Below are positions 1 to 5,475 of a stretch of 6,759 nt of DNA, piece by piece; the stretch's first letter is position 1; every line of letters starts with the position of its first letter. Position numbers and translations under genes: made by a program. The notes beneath the pieces were generated by a model. It was not told the DNA's origin and did not search any database. It was given only the letters and a program-made list of their open reading frames with translations. Where the stretch lies: contig CAZSQD010000140.1 in the NCBI GenBank assembly GCA_964608925.1, positions 1-6,759 of the forward strand, in the 5' to 3' direction. Source of the stretch: GCA-2733415 sp964608925 (lineage in GTDB: Bacteria; Bacteroidota; Bacteroidia; Flavobacteriales; Flavobacteriaceae).

Positions 1-815
1 CCTACTTCTAATTTAGGCTTACCATCTTTACTAATCAACTTTTCTTGTGCTTGATATACGTTTTTCTTTTCTTGTAACTGCTGCAGCAATGGATGCTCCT
101 TTACGGTTACTTCTTGTTGTAATAAATCTAACACATTTAAACTATCTGCTACAAACAGTAGCGTATTTTTATCTTGCTGTAATAAGCTATTAAAATTACC
201 ACTCAACATGTCAATACTATTAATATTTTGAAACATTTTACTATGTAGTTCATTTTTTTGCACCCTAATTCGTAATACATCACTCATGGTTGCTTTATTG
301 TTTTCTAGAGCGGACAATGCCATACTTTCATAGGTTTTTAATATTAGCTTATTATCTTTTAAAACTTGAGTAGTTGCCAATTGCTCATAAATAGTATAGT
401 ATGCTTGTTTTACTTGAAATTCTATTTCTTTTGTTGATAAGTCCACTGTGCAATTTTGCAAATTAACCGTTGCTCTTGCTACATCTTTTTCAGCTTTTAA
501 TGTACCAAACCAAGGGATGTTTTGCGATACTCCAATTTTAGTGCTTTGAGCTCCTACACGTGTTTCTGGTTGCAAAGCAAAATAACCTAATGAAAATTTA
601 GTATTGGATAAATTCCCAACTTCATTAACTTTTTCTTGAATAATTTCTGATGCATATTTTTCTACTTTTAATGTAGCGTTGTTTGCTTTTGCAATTTCAA
701 TGTATTGTTCTAAAGTTTGACCATAAGAATGAAAAGTGAAAAGTGAAAAGTGAAAAATAAATATTATTTTAAAAGAAAAATGCACTACTTTTTTATTTGA
801 ATTAATTACTGTCAT
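1..815 (-). CDS. TolC/CusC-type outer-membrane efflux protein, C-terminus cut by window edge
   Basis: Reading the minus strand from the ATG at 815 gives 271 codons with no stop before the window edge. The product begins MTVINSNKKVVHFSFK, has a hydrophobic signal segment at about residues 11-31, and a probable cleavage near SYGQ (30-33). There is no cysteine there, so it is not a lipoprotein. The mature start (TLEQYIEIAKANNATLKV) is the typical helix-1 opening of TolC-family proteins. GVSQNIPWFGTLKAEKDVA (about 94-112) matches the 'q.iPwfGkl..' segment of CzcC/CusC-like channels. Long amphipathic helices follow, rich in Q, K and E. Known role of the family: a trimeric outer-membrane/periplasmic channel taking substrate from an RND pump through an adaptor. 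The ATG overlaps the stop of the preceding four-helix-bundle gene by one base (TAATG), so translation is probably coupled. Residues about 20-29 of the signal peptide are encoded by a heptamer repeat array. Family assignment is firm; metal specificity is inferred from cusA. Confidence 0.9.
   Translation of the reverse strand, partial: MTVINSNKKVVHFSFKIIFIFHFSLFTFHSYGQTLEQYIEIAKANNATLKVEKYASEIIQEKVNEVGNLSNTKFSLGYFALQPETRVGAQSTKIGVSQNIPWFGTLKAEKDVARATVNLQNCTVDLSTKEIEFQVKQAYYTIYEQLATTQVLKDNKLILKTYESMALSALENNKATMSDVLRIRVQKNELHSKMFQNINSIDMLSGNFNSLLQQDKNTLLFVADSLNVLDLLQQEVTVKEHPLLQQLQEKKNVYQAQEKLISKDGKPKLEV
731..758. repeat. Heptamer array A (GAAAAGT x3, then GAAAAAT), left of the four-helix-bundle gene
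   Basis: Three perfect GAAAAGT units at 731-737, 738-744 and 745-751 are followed by GAAAAAT at 752-758. The array is in coding sequence: on the minus strand it encodes about residues 20-29 of the TolC-like signal peptide (phenylalanine-, histidine- and serine-rich). It is the inverted counterpart of array B, unit for unit. Confidence 0.92.
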
Positions 816-1168
816 TATAATTTAGATTTTACTGTTTTAATAGAACTAACCAACATTGCTACTAATTCTTTATTTAATTTTATCAGTTTAAAATGCGAAT
901 CAGCACTCATATATCCTGTATCTTTTAAAAGATCTATCCAATACAAGGTTTCATTTGCTTCTTTTAATGAAATACTCATTTTATGTACAAAATCAGGTTT
1001 ACTTTGTGCAAACTCAGCTTCACGTATCAATGCTCCAATTGCAGTACCACTCCTTAATAATTGTTTACTCAAAACAAACTCCTTTTCTATTTTTATTAAA
1101 GTTTGAGATAGCTTTACAATTAATATTGCAAAGGCATAACTTTTAGTTTTCAATATACTTTTTCTCAT
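815..1168 (-). CDS. Four-helix-bundle protein, S23 / 23S rRNA intervening-sequence family
   Basis: The 117-residue product has the length and sequence pattern of the S23/IVP family: an early KSYAFAILIVKL helix (about 6-27), a second helix with LLRSGTAIGALIREAEFAQS (37-56), a third with SLKEANETLYWIDLLKDTGY (67-86), and a lysine-rich last helix (89-113). There is no signal peptide, so it should be cytoplasmic. Family members are found in intervening sequences of 23S rRNA genes, as stand-alone genes, and as the Avd accessory proteins of diversity-generating retroelements; a nucleic-acid-binding role is known only for some. The gene is a misfit in a metal-efflux operon. It starts 17 bases after the cusA stop, behind a weak purine stretch (AAGAGAGAC), and its stop overlaps the tolC-like start (TAATG). 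Two related heptamer arrays in inverted orientation bracket it. I infer an inserted cassette; its function here is unknown. Confidence 0.88.
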   Translation of the reverse strand: MRKSILKTKSYAFAILIVKLSQTLIKIEKEFVLSKQLLRSGTAIGALIREAEFAQSKPDFVHKMSISLKEANETLYWIDLLKDTGYMSADSHFKLIKLNKELVAMLVSSIKTVKSKL

Positions 1169-1180
1169 AAGTCTCTCTTA

Positions 1181-1208
1181 TTTTTTCACTTCCCACTTTT
1201 CACTTTTA
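1181..1208. repeat. Heptamer array B, inverted copy of array A, right of the four-helix-bundle gene
   Basis: Read on the minus strand from 1208 to 1181 the units are TAAAAGT, GAAAAGT, GGGAAGT and GAAAAAA, matching the four units of array A in order with one, zero, two and one differences. It covers the last seven codons of cusA (LKVKSGK), its stop codon and five bases of the spacer before the four-helix-bundle gene. Confidence 0.88.
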
Positions 1209-4200
1209 GTTTAATTTCTTTATTCCAACTATACAATACTGGCACTACAAATAGCGTAATTAAAGCTACTAACATGCCACCAAAACTGGGTATTGCCATG
1301 GGTATCATAATATCACTACCTCTACCTGTACTGGTTAAAATGGGTAACAATGCTAAAATTGTGGTGGCTGTTGTCATTAAACAAGGTCGTATTCTTTTTT
1401 TACCTGCTTCTACTACTGATGCTCTAATTTCTTGTTTACTTTTAGGTGTATTTTCATCAAACGTTTGGGTTAAATAAGTTGCCATAACCACTCCATCATC
1501 CGTAGCAATACCAAATAAAGCAATAAAACCTACCCAAACGGCAACACTTAAATTGATGGTTTTTATTTGAAAAACTTCTCTGAAATCGATCCCAAATGCC
1601 TGAAAATTTAAAAACCAATCCGTACTATACAAACCAATCATAATAAATCCTCCTGAAAAAGCAACCAAAATACCTGTAAATACCATTAATGAGGTAGCAA
1701 CCGATTTAAACTGAAAATACAGTATTAAAAAGATGATTACCAATGCTAAAGGCACTACAACTGCTAAGGTTTTTTCGGCACGTAGTTGGTTTTCATACGT
1801 TCCCGTAAATTGATACGTGACACCATTAGGCACCGTTAGTTTACCACTATCAATGTTTTTTTGTATCACTTTTTGAGCTGTTTCTACAACGTTTACCTCT
1901 GCAAAACCCGCTTGTTTATCAAACAATACATAACCAATTAAAAAAGTATCCTCACTTTTAATCATTTGCGGACCTTTTTTATAACGTATAGTTACCAAAT
2001 CTTTTAGTAAAATAGGGTTTCCTGTTGTGGTAGGTACATAAATGTTTTCTAAATCGGTTGGGCTTGTGCGCAACTCACGTGGGTAGCGTACTCTTACGCC
2101 ATAACGCTCTCTACCTTCTACTGTTTGTGTTAGTAATTTACCCCCAACCGCAACTTCTAAAACTGACTGCACATCATCTATTGCTAAACCATATTGTGCA
2201 ATTTTTTCACGATCAATATCTATTAACAAATAAGGTTTCCCTACAATCCTATCGGCAAAAACGGCTTCTTTTTTAACACCTTCAACTTCCTTTAAAATTT
2301 GCTCTAATTGAATTCCAAAAGTTTCTATTTGCTTTAAATTTTGCCCTTTTACCTTTATACCCATTGGTGCGCGCATACCCGTTTGTAGCATTACCAATCG
2401 GGTTTCAATAGGTTGTAATTTAGGTGCGGATGTTACTCCTGGTAATTTGGTTACATGTACAATTTCTTGCCAAATATCATCAGTATTTTTTATTGATTTT
2501 CGCCAGTTACGATAATACTCACCATCTTCATCAACAATTAAATTTGAGGTTTCTATTTTTGTTCCTGAAGTGATAAAACCTCCTGAAGTGATTTCAAATA
2601 AACCATCTTCATTTACCTTAAATTTTAAACGCTTACCTTTATTATCTAGTTTATATTCTGGTTTATAAATAATAATGTTTTCATACATAGATAGCGGTGC
2701 AGGATCCAAAGCACTTTCTACTCTACCCGCTTTACCTACAACGGTTTTAATTTCAGGTATGGTGGAAACTGCAATATCTAACTGTTGTAAAACTCGCTTA
2801 TTTTCTGCAATACCCGCATGTGGCATTGAGGTTGGCATCAGTAAAAAAGAACCTTCGTTTAAGGAAGGCATAAACTCTTTACCCGTATTGTTCCATATAT
2901 TAATTCCGAAGAAAACAATAGCAACAGGAACACTTAAAAACAATACTTTATTATTTAATGCCCACGTTAATATTTTTACATAATACTTTTGAAAAAGGGT
3001 GAAAATACTCAATAATCCTAAGCAAATAATACTTACAAAAATTAAGTTAGCTACTACGGAAAAATCTACTCCTAACGGTCGCCAATAGGTTGCTAAAATT
3101 GAAATGATTACAAATGCTGCTATAAATACATTAAGTGTATTTTTTGAAAACTGAAAATTGAAAACTGAAAAACGAAACGATTCTTTCAACATTCCTACAA
3201 TTCCGAATAAAACAAGTGCTACACCTAAATAATGACCACTAAATACGCTAAAAGCACCTAATGCTATTAATGCCATATTTAGTACTTTTTTAAAATTCTT
3301 TTTAGGAGATTTCCAACCAAAAATCCACGCTGCAAATGGTGGTATTAAAAATAGTGCTACAATAACAGATGCAGTTAATGCCATAGTTTTTGTAGCTGCT
3401 AAAGGTCTAAATAATTTTCCTTCTGCACCAATCATGGTAAAAACAGGAATAAAACTAATAATGGTAGTTGCTACAGCGGTTAAAATAGCTCCCGAAACTT
3501 CTTTGGTGGCATTGTAAACAATGTTGTTAATTCCTATTCCAACCTTTCCGGAGGGGAGGTTTTTTTCACTATTGTTTTGTATTGTTTCTTGCTTCTTGCT
3601 TTTTGCTTCTTTATCCTCATCAATATGTCTGATGATATTTTCGGTGAGGATCACGCCAACATCTACCATTGTACCAATAGCAATAGCAATACCAGATAGT
3701 GCAACAATATTAGCTTCTACTCCAAAAAACTTCATTCCTATAAAAACCATCAACACTGCAACGGGTAATAAACTGGAAATTAATACGGAAACACGTAAAT
3801 TAAATACCATTAAAATAATTACTAAAATGGTGATTAAAATTTCTAAACTTAAAGCTTCGTTTAATGTTGATAAGGTTTCATGTATCAACTCACTTCTATC
3901 ATAAAACGGAACTATTGTAAGTTGTGAGGTTCGCCCATCTGCTAAAATTTTTGAAGGCAAACCTGTACTTATTGTTTGTATTTGCAGTTTTACATTATCA
4001 ATAACTTCCATTGGGTTTGCTCCATAACGTGCTACTACAACACCACCAACTACTTCCGCCCCTTCTTTATCTAAAATACCTCTACGTGCTGCAGGTCCTA
4101 AATAAACTTTTGCAACATCTTTTACTAAAATGGGGGTTAAATTTGATGAAGTTACCACTGCGTTTTCTAAATCGGCCACCGATTTGATATAGCCCAAACC

Positions 4201-4950
4201 ACGTACTAAATACTCTGCTTGATTAATTTCAATGGTTTTTGCGCCAATATCTTTATTTGATTTTCTGACAGCATTAACCACTTGTGCTAAAGATATATTG
4301 TACTCCTTTAAAACATCTGGGTTAATATCTACTTGATATTCTTGTACAAAACCTCCTATAGAAGCTACTTCAGATACTCCTGAAGCAGTAGACAGTCCAT
4401 ACTTTACATAATAATCTTGTATGCTGCGGAGTTCATGCAAATCCCAACCTCCAGTTACATTACCGTTTTTATCTCTACCTTCTAAAGTGTACCAAAATAT
4501 TTGCCCTAAACCTGTTGCATCTGGTCCTAAACTGGGTTGTACACCATCTGGCAACAAACCTTTAGGTAATGAGTTTAGTTTTTCTAAAATCCTACTTCTA
4601 CTCCAGTAAAAAACCACATCTTCTTCAAAAATAATATAGATAGATGAAAAGCCAAATGCAGCGGAACTACGTATGGTTTTCACTCCAGGAATCCCTAATA
4701 AAGAAGTGGTTAATGGATAGGTAATTTGATCTTCAATATCTTGAGGAGATCGTCCTGCCCATTTAGTAAAAACAATTTGCTGATTTTCACCAATATCTGG
4801 TATGGCATCCACAGCAACAGGGTTTCTTGGGAAGTTTCCTAAGTCCCAATTAAAAGGTGCATTTACTATTCCCCAACCTATAAAAAGGGTTAGTAATAAT
4901 ACCGCTACTAACTTGTTTTCAATTAAATATTTAATGCTTTTATTGAGCAT
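1186..4950 (-). CDS. cusA: CusA-type heavy-metal RND efflux pump (inner-membrane permease)
   Basis: This 1254-residue protein is the proton-driven inner-membrane pump of a tripartite Cu/Ag exporter. Membrane segments fall near residues 12-30, 369-385, 388-408, 417-437, 487-508, 523-547, 669-686, 1062-1079, 1084-1106, 1134-1156, 1194-1210 and 1220-1240, with two large periplasmic loops, the RND pattern. Methionines matching the E. coli CusA metal site are all present: M705 (FLLMPTSMP), M755 (APLSMYEN) and M854 (RLVMLQTGM). This favours monovalent Cu/Ag over the Zn/Co/Cd pumps of the CzcA type. The TM4 motif GTMVDVGVILTENI keeps the proton-relay aspartate (D430). It is about 200 residues longer than E. 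coli CusA (1047). The extra length lies in a linker (446-476), an added hydrophobic block (about 555-655), a stretch in the periplasmic loop (about 765-815) and a loop near 1107-1130. Two 7-base repeat arrays are in frame inside the gene and a third encodes its last residues (LKVKSGK). The start at 4950 directly precedes the expected TM1. CusA versus a broader metal RND label is the main uncertainty. Confidence 0.93.
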   Translation of the reverse strand: MLNKSIKYLIENKLVAVLLLTLFIGWGIVNAPFNWDLGNFPRNPVAVDAIPDIGENQQIVFTKWAGRSPQDIEDQITYPLTTSLLGIPGVKTIRSSAAFGFSSIYIIFEEDVVFYWSRSRILEKLNSLPKGLLPDGVQPSLGPDATGLGQIFWYTLEGRDKNGNVTGGWDLHELRSIQDYYVKYGLSTASGVSEVASIGGFVQEYQVDINPDVLKEYNISLAQVVNAVRKSNKDIGAKTIEINQAEYLVRGLGYIKSVADLENAVVTSSNLTPILVKDVAKVYLGPAARRGILDKEGAEVVGGVVVARYGANPMEVIDNVKLQIQTISTGLPSKILADGRTSQLTIVPFYDRSELIHETLSTLNEALSLEILITILVIILMVFNLRVSVLISSLLPVAVLMVFIGMKFFGVEANIVALSGIAIAIGTMVDVGVILTENIIRHIDEDKEAKSKKQETIQNNSEKNLPSGKVGIGINNIVYNATKEVSGAILTAVATTIISFIPVFTMIGAEGKLFRPLAATKTMALTASVIVALFLIPPFAAWIFGWKSPKKNFKKVLNMALIALGAFSVFSGHYLGVALVLFGIVGMLKESFRFSVFNFQFSKNTLNVFIAAFVIISILATYWRPLGVDFSVVANLIFVSIICLGLLSIFTLFQKYYVKILTWALNNKVLFLSVPVAIVFFGINIWNNTGKEFMPSLNEGSFLLMPTSMPHAGIAENKRVLQQLDIAVSTIPEIKTVVGKAGRVESALDPAPLSMYENIIIYKPEYKLDNKGKRLKFKVNEDGLFEITSGGFITSGTKIETSNLIVDEDGEYYRNWRKSIKNTDDIWQEIVHVTKLPGVTSAPKLQPIETRLVMLQTGMRAPMGIKVKGQNLKQIETFGIQLEQILKEVEGVKKEAVFADRIVGKPYLLIDIDREKIAQYGLAIDDVQSVLEVAVGGKLLTQTVEGRERYGVRVRYPRELRTSPTDLENIYVPTTTGNPILLKDLVTIRYKKGPQMIKSEDTFLIGYVLFDKQAGFAEVNVVETAQKVIQKNIDSGKLTVPNGVTYQFTGTYENQLRAEKTLAVVVPLALVIIFLILYFQFKSVATSLMVFTGILVAFSGGFIMIGLYSTDWFLNFQAFGIDFREVFQIKTINLSVAVWVGFIALFGIATDDGVVMATYLTQTFDENTPKSKQEIRASVVEAGKKRIRPCLMTTATTILALLPILTSTGRGSDIMIPMAIPSFGGMLVALITLFVVPVLYSWNKEIKLKVKSGK
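2563..2592. repeat. Short direct repeat in cusA, 18-base offset
   Basis: TCCTGAAGTGAT occurs at 2563-2574 and again at 2581-2592, giving the partly repeated residues ITSGGF and ITSGTK in the lengthened part of the first half of the second periplasmic loop. It looks like a small in-frame duplication. Confidence 0.7.
3144..3178. repeat. Heptamer array C inside cusA (alternating TTGAAAA / CTGAAAA)
   Basis: Units TTGAAAA (3144-3150), CTGAAAA (3151-3157), TTGAAAA (3158-3164) and CTGAAAA (3165-3171) are followed by a degenerate ACGAAAC. The array encodes cusA residues about 591-603, a phenylalanine- and serine-rich stretch (RFSVFNFQFSKN) between two hydrophobic segments of the added membrane block. 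Confidence 0.88.
3541..3561. repeat. GC-rich hairpin inside cusA, followed by a T-run on the plus strand
   Basis: AACCTTTCC (3541-3549) pairs with 3553-3561 around a GGA loop: nine pairs, two of them G-T. On the plus strand a run of T follows (3560-3566), so it resembles an intrinsic terminator, but antisense to cusA. On the coding strand it gives LPSGKVGIG (about 465-473). Its GC content stands out from the AT-rich gene, suggesting an inserted interspersed repeat. Confidence 0.65.
3586..3613. repeat. Heptamer array D inside cusA (TTCTTGC type)
   Basis: Units TTCTTGC (3586-3592), TTCTTGC (3593-3599), TTTTTGC (3600-3606) and a degenerate TTCTTTA (3607-3613). On the minus strand it encodes the charged linker EAKSKKQE (about residues 447-455) just after the TM4 motif of CusA. 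It has the same four-unit, 28-base size as arrays A and B. Confidence 0.85.
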
Positions 4951-4974
4951 ACTTTTTTTGTTTTAAATAAACTT

Positions 4975-5056
4975 ATACCAATTTAATTTTTTATGTCGCA
5001 TAAATGAATTGAAATAATTTAATTTTCATTGCGACATTAGAATGTTAAATTGGTAT
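4975..5056. repeat. Imperfect 82-base palindrome in the cusA leader
   Basis: ATACCAATTTAA (4975-4986) is the perfect inverse of 5045-5056, and ATGTCGCA (4993-5000) of 5030-5037. The bases between these blocks are mostly pairable with one bulge, and AATGAATT near 5003-5010 can pair further in with 5021-5030. The whole element can fold into one long hairpin. A TTA occurs just outside each inner TACCAATTTAA arm, which could be a 3-base target duplication. It could be a MITE or REP-like element, or a structured leader for cusA. No T-run follows on the minus strand, so it is not a classic terminator for the HMA gene. Confidence 0.75.
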
Positions 5057-5064
5057 TATTTAAC

Positions 5065-5080
5065 ATGTTAATATTAACAT
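5065..5080. promoter_or_regulatory. Perfect 16-bp palindrome upstream of cusA, operator candidate
   Basis: ATGTTAATATTAACAT is a perfect palindrome. It overlaps a second one, TTAACATGTTAA (5060-5071), and TTAACAT recurs at 5060-5066 and 5074-5080, 14 bases apart. It sits between the HMA gene and cusA, the only long spacer in the operon, where an internal promoter could lie. A regulator is not identified; in AT-rich DNA chance palindromes occur, so this is tentative. Confidence 0.4.
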
Positions 5081-5113
5081 AGTAACAACGAAAAAACGAA
5101 GTGTATCCCGCAA

Positions 5114-5461
5114 TTAATGTTGATTTCTTACTTCTTCATCTCTATATTTACAGCAACCGTGTAACGCGTTATAAACGGCATCCGTTGCTTTGTGTTTTTG
5201 TGTATCATGCCCTACAGCTACAACACTTTTTTCAATACTATCTAAATTAGTTTTACGGGCATTATAAATTAGTTTTAACTTATGCGTATGCACTTCCCAT
5301 ACTGCCGATTTTACACCTTTTGTTTTAAAACATGCTTTTTCTATCCTGTCCTTACACATTAAACAAACACCATCTACTAACAAAGTTGCTCTTTCATTTT
5401 TGCTTTGACTAAAAGCGGTAATTGCAAAAAGCAAAAAGAATACTGTTATTATTTTTCTCAT
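5114..5461 (-). CDS. Exported heavy-metal-associated (HMA) domain protein
   Basis: The 115-residue product starts with a clear signal peptide (MRKIITVFFLLFAITAFSQ) likely cleaved near residue 19. One HMA-like domain follows at about 24-92, with the expected alternation of strands and helices. The metal site is GVCLMC (C33, C36), with a further C44; the usual methionine before the first cysteine is valine. A C-terminal tail adds HGCC (H101, C103, C104) and ends in NQH, so a second ligand group is possible. HMA domains of this kind bind Cu(I) or similar soft metals. Exported to the periplasm, it could hold metal that enters through the receptor or pass it to the efflux complex; that role is inferred. 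It starts 14 bases after the receptor stop, so the two are probably cotranscribed. The 163-base gap to cusA that follows is the only long spacer in this operon. Confidence 0.85.
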   Translation of the reverse strand: MRKIITVFFLLFAITAFSQSKNERATLLVDGVCLMCKDRIEKACFKTKGVKSAVWEVHTHKLKLIYNARKTNLDSIEKSVVAVGHDTQKHKATDAVYNALHGCCKYRDEEVRNQH

Positions 5462-5475
5462 AATTTCTATTTTTA

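Noticed and set aside
731..758. Short repeat array as a CRISPR remnant
   Set aside because: Units are 7 bases with no spacers, and the array lies inside a coding sequence.
815..1168. Four-helix-bundle protein as Avd of a diversity-generating retroelement
   Set aside because: No reverse transcriptase and no template/variable repeat pair is present in the window; the arrays are too short and wrong in kind.
815..1168. Gene as part of an rRNA intervening sequence
   Set aside because: No 23S rRNA sequence flanks it; both neighbours are protein genes of an efflux operon.
3541..3566. Intrinsic terminator ending a plus-strand transcript
   Set aside because: There is no gene on the plus strand upstream of it; the T-run is on the strand opposite to cusA transcription, so an inserted repeat is more likely.
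3521..3904. Plus-strand open frame of about 127 codons
   Set aside because: It lies entirely antisense to the conserved TM2-TM5 region of cusA; its composition mirrors cusA codons and it matches no family I recognise. The same holds for the shorter plus-strand frames in cusA and the receptor gene.
4951..4976. Bacteroidota -7 promoter box (TAAGTTTA, near TAnnTTTG) just before cusA
   Set aside because: One mismatch and no TTG-type -33 element at suitable spacing; in such AT-rich DNA this is weak.
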